From Amyloporia xantha (taxonomy: Eukaryota > Basidiomycota > Agaricomycetes > Polyporales > Adustoporiaceae), in the NCBI GenBank assembly GCA_036971615.1, contig JAYKKR010000027.1:248001-312000 (forward strand): a stretch of DNA of 64,000 nucleotides. Reading direction: 5' to 3'. The position numbers and the translations under genes are program-made. The notes under the pieces are model-generated. The model was not told the DNA's origin, made no database searches, and worked only from the letters and a program-made list of their open reading frames with translations. Every line of letters begins with the position of its first letter. Positions within the stretch are counted from its first letter, which is position 1. Positions 13,225 to 25,407 of the stretch are shown here, piece after piece.

Positions 13225-16200
13225 ATGGCTCGAAGGAAACGCCAACTCATGGAAGACGACTCAGATTCTTCCCCTGTCTCCGATGCTGACGACTATAACG
13301 ACCCCACATTTGACGAAAATGACCCTGACGCACGCGAGGAGCGAGCCCTATTCGAGAATCCATATCAGCGGAAACGGCAGCGGCGAAACGGCAAAGAAGA
13401 TGCAATCTATGGTGTGTTTGCAAGTGAAGACGAAGACGAAGGTTATAGCGGACGGAAAGGAGGTAAAGGTGAGCGGCGGAGAGACTGGACGAAGGCTCCG
13501 GCCTTTGTTACTGGAGAGAAGGTCGACATGGACAAGACGACCGATGTCGATGCAGAGATGAAGGACGGAGAGGACGGAGAGGTAGATGAGGAAGTGAGGG
13601 ACGAGGAAGGCAGTGAGGAGGGCCTGGAGGACGAAATGGATGAAGACGAGTCAGAGCCATCGCGGCCGCCCTCACCGCGAGTGCGCGAGCCGGAGGAGGA
13701 GGAACCGGATGAGCGGCCCAGATTTGGAGGGCTAGGACTGGGTGCGTCGAAAGCGCAAGCAAATGGGACATTCTCTGGCTTTAGTAGAGGTGGCATAGGC
13801 TCGTCCTCATCCCACCCACCAGCGACAGCCACCGATGCTTTACCTTCCCCAGCACCCCCAGCAGCCTCCACCGACGCTTCACCTTCCCCGGTACCCTTGG
13901 CTACGGAGGACCTTCCCTCTGCATTTGGCGGCGCGCGGACTCAGCGGTCGTTCTTACGCAATGGCGGCACTGGCTCCCGCTCGGGCACGCCGAACGCTGC
14001 GCCCATTAGCGCGACCGAGCGACAGCACTTCAGCAAGCTCGAGGGCTCGTTTGGAGCGCGTATGCTTGCGAAGATGGGCTGGCAAGCTGGTGCTGGCCTC
14101 GGGACAACCGGCGAGGGTATCGTTATTCCAGTGGAATCTAAGCTGCGTCCGAAGGGCATGGGTCTGGCTTTCAAAGGTTTCAAGGAGAAGACGGCGCAGG
14201 CGAAGGCAGAGGCACGGAGAAGAGGGGAGGTTGTCAGTGACGATGAGGAGACAAAGGCTGCTGCAAGGAAGGTGCGCAAGGCCGCCAAGGCGCAGGCAGA
14301 CAGGGCGGATGCGTGGAAGAAACCCAAGAAGGTCAAGACAAGGGTCGAGCACAAGACATACGAGCAGATCGTCGCTGAGGCCGGGGAGGAGGCCCCGCAG
14401 GCAGGCTTAGGTCAGATCATCGATGCTACAGGTGCAACGGTATGTCGATTCAATTCATTCGACATATGTGCGGGTCTGATCTCGTGTTTTTAGCCTCGTG
14501 AAGTGTCATCTCTGGCAGATGTGGCATCATGGACCCCGACGGCGGACCCAATGCGACTACCCGAAGTCAGACATAACCTCCGACTCATCACAGAGGCATG
14601 CAAGAGCGATCTAGATGGTCTCGCTCGTGAAGCGAGAGCCCTGGAGGAACGCAAGAAGTGGATTCAGCAAGAGGATGCCAGATTGCGGAAGAAAGTGGAT
14701 GAGGAGGCCGAACGTGAGTTCGCAAAGGCACTCTTCTCAATCCATTATTTCATACTCATACCTATTCTCGTTGCTACAGTCATTGCACGTCTTCAACAAG
14801 TCAATCTCGTTGTCAATGATATCAACTCGCAAGCCAGGGAGATGGCGTCAATGTATGAAGCATCGTTGGAACTCTTCTCTGACAATTTCGAGAAACTGCT
14901 CGGGCATTTCCCAAGGGAGTTCGAGAGGTATAGACTTGATGAAGTGGTTGTCGCAGCGATTGCACCAGTCGTCCGGCGGATGCTCGCGCAATGGCAGCCA
15001 CTGGAAGAACCGACTGCCTTTACCTCACTATTCCGGCTTTGGAGAGGTGCCCTCAAGATGGCCGTACCAGACGACAAACCTCCAGACCAAATTCAGGTAT
15101 ATGGATCAAGTACTGTTGTTTCGTCAGTGCTTGTAGTGTGAGTGTTTGCATTCCTCGATGCATTATGTTCATGCTCTCATGTGATTTGTAGGGAAAAACC
15201 CATGACTCCGTACGAAAGTCTGCTCTGGAATGCCTGGCTGCCTAAGGTACGGTCTGCGATCAATAACGACTGGTCCCCAGACGATCCGCAGCCTGCGGTC
15301 CGGCTGTACGAAGCTTGGGCAAGCTTCCTCCCTCCTTTCGTACGGGACAACTTCTTTGACCAGCTCGTCCTGCCCAAGGTTTCGAAGGCAGTCGCAGACT
15401 GGAACTCACGCAGCAGTAAAGTGCCGTTGCAGACGCTGGTATTCCCTTGGCTGCCGCATGTAGGTCTCAGGCTAGACGAAGTTCTTGGAGACGCACGGAG
15501 AAAGGTCAAGAGTCTCCTGAGGGGTTGGATTGTGACTGAAGGAATGCCCAGAGACATTGGAGTCTGGAAAGACGTAAGTTGTGTTTTTGTACGCGTGACA
15601 AGTAACTCGTCTGACTTTCTGTATGCTCAGGTGTTTGGTATCGGCGAGTGGGACACTGTGTTGCTCAAATACGTTGTGCCCAAACTGGGAGCTCGATACT
15701 ACGAGACGATTTCCGTGTCAATCCCCGCAACCAAGACATGGCACCACTTCAGGACGTCATGGTGTGGGAAAACCTGCTGCGCCCATCGATTCTCTCACAG
15801 ATTCTTGAGGCCGAATTCTTCCCAAAGTGGCTAGACGTCCTCCACATCTGGCTTATTCAACCCAGTCCTAGCTTTGAGGAGGTTGCACGGTGGTACTCAT
15901 TCTGGAAGGGGACTTTCTCGGAGAATGTGCAGAACATGCCGGGCGTCGCACAAGGCTTCACACGCGGTCTGCAGTTGATGAACAAGGCGATCGAACTTGG
16001 GCCCGACGCCCCCACCGAATTGCCACGTCCAGATCACCGTGCACCCCCGTCCGCCCCTGTGACCCCTACAGTCAAGCAGAAAACGCCAAAAGCCAGACCT
16101 GCGCGGACGCAAGAGATCACATTCCGATCGATTGTGGAGGACTACGCGTCGTCACACAATCTGCTTTTCATGCCTGCCGGACGTGCGCATGAGAAGTCGA

Positions 16201-16352
16201 GGATGCCGCTTTTCCGCGTCTCGCCAACAGCTGATGGCAAAGGCGGGCTGCTGGTATACATTGTGGACGATGCTGTATGGGCACCAGACGGGGACGAATA
16301 CCGAGCAATTTCACTGGAGAATATGGTTTTGAGGGCAACCAAGGAAAAGTAA
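13225..16352 (+). CDS. NTR1: G-patch protein Ntr1/Spp382/TFIP11 (spliceosome disassembly)
   Basis: About 940 residues. It has an acidic N-terminus (about 13225-13720), a Pro/Ser-rich linker, a G-patch (about 14035-14190: FGARMLAKMGWQAGAGLGTTGEG), a Lys-rich stretch, then a long GCFC region with MTPYESLLWNAWLPKVRSAI, LVFPWLPHVGLRLDEV, RVNPRNQDM and FFPKWLDVLHIWL. In the NTR complex it activates the helicase Prp43 to take apart intron-lariat spliceosomes. Introns lie near 14441-14493, 14715-14780, 15140-15191 and 15574-15630; the third uses the GTGAGT donor at 15140 to keep frame into EKPMTPYES. The frame breaks at 15691-15703, between VVPKLGAR and LRDDFRVN, where no intron can fit. As the gene should be essential, an assembly indel is most likely. 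Confidence 0.93.
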
Positions 16353-17045
16353 TTTTACGTGTATACAGTTACTTTCGTCATATTTGCTTCTATTTTTGCG
16401 ATAATGTTGTAGAGTATGGACATCATCATCTGTTGTGTTGTAATGCAGAATAGGCAGCTGACAGGGGATGATGGTCATCTTGGCTGGAGCGAAATGTCAC
16501 CAAGGATTATGTCGTTGTGCAATTATCCGGACAAGGGACGCCGTTGCGTATATTCTACACAGAGGAGTGAAATGAGCTGGAACCAGCACGGTGACAGAGC
16601 TGAACATTTTGATTGTAACAAATGATTAGCGAATTGAGCATTTCGCACAGGCTGCCAAAGCACACCCAATGAGGTGCATTCTCTTTCTCTATACCTATCA
16701 CACTGTGCGCAATGGTTGCAGCTATTACAGCAGAAACTTACATCGAACTGGAAACTTTGTGGATGGAAGAAAGAATTTCCTTCAAACGATGGACATGCTG
16801 GGCGTATACGTAGGGACAGAGCGAGTGGCGGCGACAAGTCAAGTGTCGGAGATTGAGATAAAAGGCGACGGAGTCTGGTAAATAACCTCGATCGCGTCGC
16901 GTCGCGCAAGACGCGTCTAAATCACGTGCAATGGTGCTGACTTGCCCTGAAGTGTGTCCCAACGCGGTAAGCGAGATTTTGTAGTGGACGTGAGCAAGCT
17001 CTAGGCCGCCGCCGTCGTCAACGTCAAGACCGCAAGAACATCAAC
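16353..17045. other. Intergenic region upstream of RPS4
   Basis: Holds the 3' UTR of NTR1 and the promoter of RPS4. There is a pyrimidine-poor, TATA-less stretch just before the RPS4 start. No further gene is recognised. Confidence 0.5.
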
Positions 17046-18224
17046 ATGGTCAGTAGAATACTCTCAGACGTCCTCAGGAATGTCTCTCTGCGATTCTGTG
17101 CGGTCGAAATGATACCCGGAACATCCTCTATGGGTGGATGCTGAAGTTGGTCTATGGATGCACTCTGGCAACTCGCACGACGTTCTTGGCTATCTACCTG
17201 TCTGGCTGCTTCCTGTTCGATTTGCATGCTGACGAATGGTCTTGTATGATCTCTGTAGGCCCGAGGACCCAAAAAGCACTTGAAGCGTCTCGCCGCTCCC
17301 TTCATCATGGATGCTTGACAAGCTGAGCGGAACCTACGTGCGTTCAGCTTGACCACTTGACACGGTGTATTGGCTAAATTACGCTGCTCGACAATGTGTA
17401 GGCTCCCCGTCCTTCGCCCGGTCCCCACAAACTCCGCGAATCCCTCCCTCTCACAATCTTCCTCCGTAACAGGCTGAAATATGCCTTGACCGGCAAGGAG
17501 GTCCTTTCGATCGTCATGCAGCGCCTGATCAAGGTTGACGGCAAGGTCAGGACCGACCCGACCTACCCTGCAGGCTTCATGGGTGCGTTTCGCTACCTGT
17601 ATAGAGCAAATCGTACGTTTTGTAACAGCAGGTGCAGACGTCATCTCGATTGAGAAGTCGGGCGAGTACTTCCGTCTGCTCTACGATGTCAAGGGCCGCT
17701 TCACCATCCACCGTATTACCCCCGAGGAGGCCACTTACAAGCTCCTCAAGGTCCGCAAAATGGCCATTGGCGCGAAGGGCGTCCCATACGTCGTGACACA
17801 CGACGGCCGCACCATCCGTTACCCTGATCCCAACATCAAGGTGAACGACACTGTCAAGTTCGACCTTGAGCAGGGCAAGATTGTCGACTTTGTCAAGTTT
17901 GACACTGGCAACCTCGTCATGATCACGGGTGGCCGTAACATGGGCAGGGCGGGTGTCATTGTGCACCGTGAGAAGCACATTGGTGGCTTCGACATTGTAC
18001 ACGTGAAGGACTCGTTGGACCGAACATTCGCGACGCGGTATGTGCTTTCTCTTATTCCTACTCGTAAATCTTGCTTACAAAGTTGTGATATTAGTATCTC
18101 GAACATCTTCGTGCTCGGTGAGGGCACGAAGCCCTGGGTATCCCTGCCGAAGGGTAAGGGTATCAAGCTCACCATCACTGAGGAGCGTGATGTCAGGAGG
18201 AGACAGCGGGCTGCCGAGCAGTAG
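17046..18224 (+). CDS. RPS4: 40S ribosomal protein S4 (eS4)
   Basis: A component of the small ribosomal subunit, about 260 residues. The first exon is only the ATG (17046-17048), followed at once by a GTCAGT donor. Exon 2 starts with [14 protein letters not shown]. Later exons carry [62 protein letters not shown] (KOW-containing central domain), [17 protein letters not shown] and [17 protein letters not shown]. The end is AAEQ. The frame breaks at 17298-17302 (CCCTT): one base fewer would read [15 protein letters not shown], the expected family sequence. A broken single ribosomal gene is unlikely, so this is probably an assembly error. An intron directly after the start codon is common in fungal ribosomal genes. 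Confidence 0.95.
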
Positions 18225-18689
18225 ACATTGTATTTTGCATTCCTGGCTATTACTTCTTCACCATGCTTATGTTATGCTCTGTATGCCACCATACGACATC
18301 AAAATGACTGCATGCATGCATAATATTATCGGGCACATCAGAGATGATATCGGTCTTTCGAGTAATGGGCGGTAGGGACCAGCTGCAGTAGCGGAATGGA
18401 TTTTGCGATCATTTGCATTCAGACGTTGTTGGGTTCTTCCTGCCCTATCTCTTGCCTATCCCAAACTTACAGCAACTATTGCATCTTGACATTATCGCTA
18501 CTGGCGAATCAGGTACCTGCATAATTTACAAGATTACTGCTGTCACACGCTGCATATACAATGTTTGTATGAGGACGTAAGTGAAAGTCCAGGGTATATG
18601 CATCCTACACCGCCTAGCAGACACCCCATTCGTGCGGTGAGCCTGTCACGCAAGGGCAAGCAGCGTGCCCTGTCAGTAGCGCAACGTGA
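18225..18689. other. Convergent 3' region
   Basis: Lies between the RPS4 stop (+) and the MFS transporter stop (-). Only 3' UTR sequence is expected, and no gene is seen. Confidence 0.5.
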
Positions 18690-20655
18690 TCAAACACGCC
18701 CAGTGCCTTTCCTCTTTGCATAAAGGAACCTAGATATAACCACAGTCCCAGAGCCAGCTAGCACCACGACCTGCGGTAAGTGACGCGACGGATCACCAAG
18801 CAGCCAACCGGTGTCAGTGCCGGCACGGTGCTCGGATGAACAGAGCATTGATAAGACTCACACCGCTGAACACAATGGGTTTGAACCACTGGAACTGGGA
18901 GCCGAGGAGCGCACCGTCTATGGGCGTTCCCGTCAAGAAGGCGAACGACGCGACGAAGTACGCCAGCCCGAGACGGAACCTAGAGACGGCAACTTCTGTC
19001 TCAGCATGAGGGCTGAATGCGTACGCCAAGAAACAAAGAAAGGAGGAAAAATATGGACTCGTACCCGATCTCGTCCACATCTCGTGCTAGCGACACGAAG
19101 GTAGGCGGTAACAGGGAGATGTCTGGTACGCATATGTCAGAGTGGGGGGAGCCTGGGCACACGCGCGTATATATGTGGGCACGTACACGCTCCAGAGAAG
19201 AAACCGTACAATATCGCGAAGACGATGACGGCGGCGGTGCTCGTCAGCCCGAACATGGCGAAGATCAGGGCACCGATGATGGCGACGGTGGGCCCGAGGA
19301 CGTTGAACGCGCCCAGGCGATCGGCGACGAAGTTGAGGATGATCCGCCCAGGGACGGAGGACGCGTTCAAGATGGCGAGCTGGACAACGGGGATGCTCAT
19401 GTGAATACTTGGAGCCGGACAATCGCGGGTAAGATGTAACACACACCGAATAAAACGCGAGCGTGGTGGAAAGACCGTGGCGCGTGACCCACAGCTGCAA
19501 GTAGAAGTCTACGGTGCAGGTACCACTTCAGATCTCAAGGTCATGCATAAGCATAGCGGACACGAACAGGGGAAGTACACGCCCCAGAGGGCGAGGAAAT
19601 TTCTGTTTCGCTGTGAATCATGGGTCCACATGTAGGCCATTTGGGAGGATACTTACCCTCCAATGAGCAGCACATACGCGACATCGGTCAAAATGGGTTT
19701 CAGGGGCCGCTTATGGGCAGGCCCGCGTCCCTTGGCACTGGGCAGACGGGCGGTCATCGTGCTATTGGCGACGGCCAGCAGTCCGAGCGTCATAAACGCG
19801 GTCGCCCGCACGCCCCATGCGAATCCCGCAGGGCCGTTGATGAGCTGGTTCAGCATGATGGGGAATATCACGCCTCCCAGCGAGCTACCTGAAGAAAACA
19901 AGAGCTCGCGTTTCAAATGTATTGGATGCGCTATTGTGGACGCACCTGTCATGACGATGCCCATCGCAAGGGCGCGGCGTTTCTTCCAGTGGTGTCCTTG
20001 GACGGACTGCGCGGGCACCAGCAGCAGTCCGCCTCCGAGCCCCATGCCCACGCCCTGCGCAAGTATCAGTTGGTAATACTTGCGCGGATCCGCCAAGGAG
20101 AGCATGAACAGGCTGCCATGTCGTCAGCGTCGACGCGGCATATTCATTAGGCCAGACTCACGAGAAAACAAATAGCACGCTTCCTGCAAATACCGTGTGA
20201 TGGAAGTAGCCTTGGTCAACCAATTTTCCGGCGGGCAGGCTCAGGAAAAATGTAAGGAAGAGCTACTCTCCGTCGTCATGGTATATTGTCCGATAATATG
20301 CGCTCTGGGATAAATACCTGCAAAGAGCCTATCCAGCTGATGCCAGAGGCACTTGACGCCCCTTGCTGTGTATAATAGCTCTGATAGACTCCAAACGAGT
20401 TCGTATACCCGAAGGCACAGAACATCACAAGCCACCTTTGCGCAGACGGGAAAAAATGGCGGTCAATTGACTGGTCGACGAGCTCTGCCCTGCACCGACG
20501 CGAGCTCACCCTCCTAGGACCGTTAGCCATGCCTTCATGCCACCACCTGGGAAATCGATGCTTTGCAGCGCAGGCGGTGGCGTCTCAAGCGGTGCTTCTG
20601 TGGAATTTTGCATCGAACCGTCCTTGACCACGTCTGAAGCCTTGTTTTCGTCCAT
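18690..20655 (-). CDS. MFS transporter, monocarboxylate-transporter (MCT/Esbp6-like) type
   Basis: A membrane transporter with about 12 hydrophobic segments. The N-terminal cytoplasmic part ends PPPALQSIDFPGGGMKAW and leads into helix 1, TVLGGWLVMFCAFGYTNSFGVYQ, which is typical of fungal MCT-like proteins. Later blocks include GISWIGSLQ, LSLPAGKLVDQGYF, GVGMGLGGGLLLVPAQS, WKKRRALAMGIVMTGSSLGG, SVPGRIILNFVADRLGAFN and LGLAYFVASFAFLTGTPIDG. The last exon, reached by the GTGAGT donor next to FKPIVFSG, encodes a final helix and ends KGTGRV with TGA at 18690-18692. I place the start at 20655 (MDENKASDVV) because the frame has a stop shortly upstream. The substrate is unknown; yeast relatives export monocarboxylates or other small acids. 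It is co-oriented with the adenylating enzyme next to it. Confidence 0.88.
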
Positions 20656-21444
20656 CTGCGATACGTCCGCGCAATCGAGGAGAGGACCGTCTTCCGGGAA
20701 CCCTGGCTCTCGGGGTCAATGTGATGATAGTCTGAAGGGGTCGTGAACCTGGAAAGTGGACGGAACGGTCTTCGCACAAGGATATCGTCCGTGTGGATAC
20801 CTGTTGAGTCCAACACACGTCCGGTGACAGCAGCTGGCGGCCGAGGCTTCTTGGGAGATGATTGATACTTGGAAGGGCCCCGTCGACTTGGTAGCATGCA
20901 AGACGCGCCGAGGAAACGCGAACAGCCCTGTATCGGTCATATCGTTATTCTAAGCATCAAATTCAGATCGTCGGTTGCATGCAGCGGGGCCCAGGACTCA
21001 GGACTTCAAAAGCATTCACGCTTCAATTTTTGGAAAAGACAGCGTGCGAGAGGAGCATAGACGATACCGCTATGACCCTTATGGATGCTTGCAGGTGGCA
21101 GATGCCATAATCCTTCGGATACCGCGGATACCTGGAGCGTGGCTCCCTACATTCGGACGTCGATGCCATAATTAGTCGAACACTTCGACAAATTCGTGGT
21201 GAACAAACTATTCCAGAATCCAGTAACATGAAGGTTACGCCACTGCTTACTTTCAAGGCTGTAGACTTGACATAACCGAGCAAGAAGCCGCTGACGGCTC
21301 TCCAGATAACTTGTGCGCTCCTGGGAGTATTCAGCTGCTATTGCAGGCGCAAATGTCTCATTATCATATTCGGGCGCCTGACTGTCTGACCAAGTGGAAA
21401 GCAGGGACACGATCGAGTCTAGCCATATACAGTATGTCGAAGGT
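20656..21444. other. Intergenic region between MFS gene and adenylating enzyme
   Basis: Contains the promoter of the MFS gene. An open stretch at 21147-21473 (-) could be a remnant of the 3' part of the adenylating gene, but I find no carrier-protein GxDS motif or reductase motif in it. Confidence 0.4.
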
Positions 21445-23720
21445 CTACAAGTACAAATACAGACAATCACCACCAGCTATGCGAAGAGCGTAGCGTCCTG
21501 TTCTTTCACTTTCCCAACTTCGACACGTCGACCCGCTCATACCTTGTGGAGAAATCAGAGCAGTCAGCGTCAAGTCACTCGCGGGAGTACGAGAGAAAGG
21601 CACGAACAGCGCGTCGATGTCCTGCGCATACTGCATACACGCGATCTGGCGCTGGATTGTTCCCTTGTAAGACCGCGGCAAAGGTCGGCCGGGGTCCGCC
21701 ACGATGATCATTTCTCTGTAGATTCGGCCAAAATCAGGTGCCCATGCGTTGGCTTCGACCACTTGCTGCCTACGGAATCCATGTCCCACTGCAGTCAGCG
21801 ACACACTCTCGGGAGAGCGTAAGTTGTCAAGTTGCCGGACCATATGGCAGGTGCCACATGTGTGGGAACAGGAGTTACGGACAAGTCACTGACCATATAG
21901 CGTCTATGAATTTCTCCTCCGCACCCTTGTCGCCCTGCATGACCGCATGCTGGGGCGACGGCTCAACAAGCACACCTGGAATCGATTGGCCCGCACGGCA
22001 GAATATCATGGCAGCTGCAACGCGAGGGTGTGCACCTAAGTGATTCTCTTGCGGAATGGGCACGTAGTTCCAGCCTAAAGTCAGGCAGGTCGTGAATACC
22101 CCATCGGAACGAACTGGACAGCAAAAAACAATACCAGAATTGAGCACAATGACGCTGTCTGCGCGACCGGTGCTGTGAAGGTATTTCGTCAAGGTTCCAA
22201 CGGGACATAAATAGAAGCACAACGCACAGATGCCACAGGTTATCCTTCGTCGGATGGGGAACCCACAGATCCGACGTTGCATATCCTTTCTCGTTTACAA
22301 GGTTTTCTACGCTAGGCTGGTGCGTCGGACACGTCTGGGCCGTATTTGAATTGGCTGTCAAGGAGCCAAATATGCGGCACCTACCATGAGATGCAGTTCG
22401 TACGTCCCCTTGCCGTGCGGGACCCACCGCGGTTGCGTCGTGGAAGGAAACCGCACCCAAGCGTACTCCTCACGTGTCTTCCTAGAGTGCTTGACATTAA
22501 CATCAGGGGCCGATGATAGCGCGTCAACGTCCACGTCAAATACATCCGTAATAGGCCCGAACTCGGTGCCGGCGTACACGCAACACAAGTACACGCCCGC
22601 GGCGGCGAGTTTGTCGCCGCTGCTCGGAGTCAGGGATCCGCCCGAGTACATCTGGGGACACGGCTGTTAGACGGTAAATCGAGTTGAGAGAAACAGATTC
22701 TGACGTACTACGACCTTCAAAGACGCCAGAAACGCGATGTGCTCGTCGTTCTTCGCCCATGCCTGCCAACACGCGATAAAATCCATACTAATAGGAAGTA
22801 TCCATTCGTCGGTGTACTCACATCAATGACCCAAGGCGTAACAGCCAAACCAGTGGCCCTCGTCCGCCGAGCGGCATCGATCATATTCTCCGGCGTCGGC
22901 ACGACAGGCGGCAGCGCGAGGTGTTCCCGCGGCGCGAATATCGTCGACGGCAGCCCGGACACCAGCGGCGTGAAGAGCTGCGTGCACCAGCCGAAGGTGC
23001 CAAAGGCGTAGGACGCGACGGCGGCCCAGCGGACGCCGTGTGCGCGCAATTTGGCGACAATCGGGAACGAGCACCAGTGCAGCATGGTGAGCCCGGTCTG
23101 CGGGATGGGCTTCGGCAGGCCCGTGGAGCCGGAGGAGTGCAGGTAGAGCGTGATGGAGGAGAGGGCGCGGGGCCCCGCGGGCGGGGGGTACGGTTGACAT
23201 TCGAGGGCGGACGGCGTGGGTGCGAACGAAGGGAATATGTCGATGAGTGCTGGATGGAGGTCTGTTTGGAGGGCGTAGTCTGCTGGAAGCGCGGCGCGGA
23301 CGCCATCGATCAAAGGCTTTAATGCAGCGTTGTAGATCAGTCGATGGCAGTCAACCCGCTGTAGCATGCTGGCCACTGCGATGGGTGGAAGGTGGGTGTA
23401 CATGGGGAAGGGGACAAGACCTGCTCGGATGAGGCCCACACTGATGGAATGGTACAGGAGGGTGTCGCAGTCGATGAGCATGGCGACGACCGCGCCGTCG
23501 CTTCCGCTCCCGACAGGACGGACGGCATAGGCGATACGATGGGAGGCGTCTGCGAACTCTTTGTATGTGACCTGGTCATAGTCATATGATGCTGGGTCGC
23601 GGTTTGGAAACACAACGTAAGGTCGGTCAGGGTTGTGTCGGACATGAAATCGAGGAATCCGGGAAGTACAGCAACGCTGCCGTCACGAGGAGGACAGGGG
23701 TGAAAGTCGTCGATTGCCAT
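21445..23720 (-). CDS. NRPS-like adenylation-domain protein (adenylate-forming reductase family, apparently A domain only)
   Basis: An acyl/amino-acid adenylating enzyme. The N-terminus, MAIDDFHPCPPRDGSVAVLPGFLDF then HVRHNPDRPYVVF, is typical of basidiomycete A-T-R enzymes. The core ATP-binding motif LHSSGSTGLPKPIPQTG is near 23080-23130. It is followed by VTPWVIDAW, MYSGGSLTPSSGDKL, CCVYAGTEFGP, YATSDLWVPH, GRADSVIVLNSG and the C-terminal RPLPRSYKGTIQRQ with the catalytic-type Lys. Exon joins were checked through this region; at about 22775-22832 the intron must end at the later AG to keep frame. The frame breaks once at 23645-23646 (CATGAAAT where CATGGAAAT would restore it). The family normally goes on to a phosphopantetheine carrier and an NAD(P)H reductase, but here the frame ends at 21445 and neither domain is seen before the next gene. 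The exact 3' end is uncertain. Confidence 0.75.
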
Positions 23721-25252
23721 TGTGGTGTGACTTGCTGGGACTGCGAAGTGGGGTAGGAAGCTCTGTATATGGTGACGGACGAAGTGGCGACTCAGAGCAT
23801 TTATACGTTCCATAGCCCGAAGGCTGCCCGAGCCTTGACACCATATTTCGTTCCGGCCAACTACTTGGGTTCACGTAAGTGTCAACCTTCTCCAATACAG
23901 TTCAGTGCATCCATACTACATGTGATTCACTATGGAAATTGTTAGTCCATCAAAGTATCCAGTTGAAGTTGGAATGTACATGTGAGGCCGGGCAGCTCGA
24001 TAACGAGCACGCCTCGCATCTCGCTTGCGATACAGGAGACCTACCAAGTATCGGTGTTCATGTACCGTGACACACGCCATATGCCTTTGCTTCGATCGTG
24101 TCCAGGAGTTTGGTCGCCGGATTCGTGCGTCATCTGCAACCGCAGTTCCTAGACGGTAAATGACCTGTGGGTACGACTCTATATTTAGCATGGCAGTGTC
24201 TCAAGGTGATATAAAATTAACGAATATACCGGTATACTTGCGATACGCTGAACTTATACTAATGAAGATAGGTTTTCCGCAACAAAAAGACGGAGAGCCA
24301 AAGACTCGGACGCAGTACTCTAGATAAGCACCAGAGCATCAGTTGACGTAAGCTCGTCTGCAAAAGATAGAGAGAATTGTACATGCACTTAAGGAGACAA
24401 ATTCCTGCTGTTCAGGGAACCCTTGCTCCAGGCGATCGGGTCCGACTGAATGCCTGAGGTTTGCGCACGAAATCGAGCGCCCGGGGGCAAAGCTCGCACG
24501 AATGCCGTACCCAATTCGTAGAAGCCGTGTCACATCCCGAGAACGCACCACAGCACAGCTGCATACAACCTACGGCATTAGCGTGATTAGTATCAATACT
24601 TAACATGGTCAGGAAAAGCCGCCCTCTCACCAGACTCCTGTAGTTTCCACAGGAGCTCTTAAACTACAGTGGACTCAACCACGGAGACGGGCCTAGATAG
24701 CGCCATGAGTGAATCCATTAAACTGGAAATGAGATCATAAGGATCAGAGGAACTTGACATCACTCACATATACATAGTTTAATGAACGGGGACCCGCGAA
24801 AATCGCGGAACCCAGGAACATATACGGCATGGCAACAAGGTTCAAACCATAGAGTTTGAAGCGAGCCGCAGTGCTTTGCTCCTTCAATCAAGGCATTCAA
24901 AATTCTTACACATGAACGTGCGCTGATCACCTGGTACCATACGCTATCGGTTGACCGGAAGCGGCGGTATACAAAGTCAATACATCATCATGAAAGAAAA
25001 CAGCAAGGCGAGGCTGGCACACAGATAGAATATGGAGAGCTGCATGAATGCATGATGATTCTTCTGAATCAGTTCGAATTTGGTACTCATACAGGAGAGA
25101 GCAAGCTAAACGAGACTCGGACTCATCCCAGCACCAGTCAGCATTGGTGGCGACGGGTTTGTGGACAGGTTTTCAGAAAGATGATCGATGATTAATGATT
25201 GCTGAAGACTAGGGAGGTCTTTAAATTCGACAATGCAGATGCGATGTCGTTG

Positions 25253-25269
25253 CTGAAGATGATCTTCAG
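25253..25269. repeat. Short palindrome CTGAAGAT-G-ATCTTCAG
   Basis: Two perfect 8-base arms around one base. Too short to be a terminator in this setting; noted because it lies in the gene-poor region beside the telomere-type repeat. Confidence 0.7.
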
Positions 25270-25391
25270 AAGGATATTGAGCATATGCATTTCATTCCAG
25301 TCGAGCAGAAATGGGCTTATACGTCGAAATCAAGCTGATATTGACCGATAATAGACAAGATAACTCCATTTTAGTGATTTGGTCATGTAAA

Positions 25392-25407
25392 TAGGGTTAG
25401 GGTTAGG
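25392..25407. repeat. Short internal telomere-type repeat
   Basis: The + strand reads TAGGGTTAGGGTTAGG, about 2.7 copies of the fungal telomere unit TTAGGG, far from any visible chromosome end. It could be an interstitial telomeric repeat, a binding site for a TTAGGG-binding factor, or, read from the minus strand as CCTAACCCTAACCCTA, the template of a telomerase RNA. Confidence 0.8.

Noticed and set aside
13443..14354. Long minus-strand and alternate-frame open frames across NTR1
   Set aside because: Low-complexity shadows of the Ser/Glu/Pro-rich NTR1 coding sequence; the G-patch fixes the real frame.
17298..17302. Programmed ribosomal frameshifting in RPS4
   Set aside because: No known case in this family and the same kind of break recurs in unrelated genes, so sequencing error is simpler.
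20535..20940. Longer N-terminal extension for the MFS protein
   Set aside because: The transporter frame has a stop shortly upstream of 20655; the other frames there give unrelated Arg-rich sequence and no intron join was convincing.
22775..22840. Frame break in the adenylation domain after VTPWVID
   Set aside because: Using the later acceptor (TTGGCAG) gives VIDAWAKNDEHIAFLASL, which is continuous; no indel is needed.
22823..23322. GC-rich open frames on both strands over the adenylation domain
   Set aside because: Arg/Pro-rich shadow frames; the strand with the LHSSGSTGLPKP motif is the coding one.
24838..24847. GGTTCAAACC, a B-box-like sequence that might mark a tRNA
   Set aside because: No acceptor stem, anticodon arm or A box fits around it.
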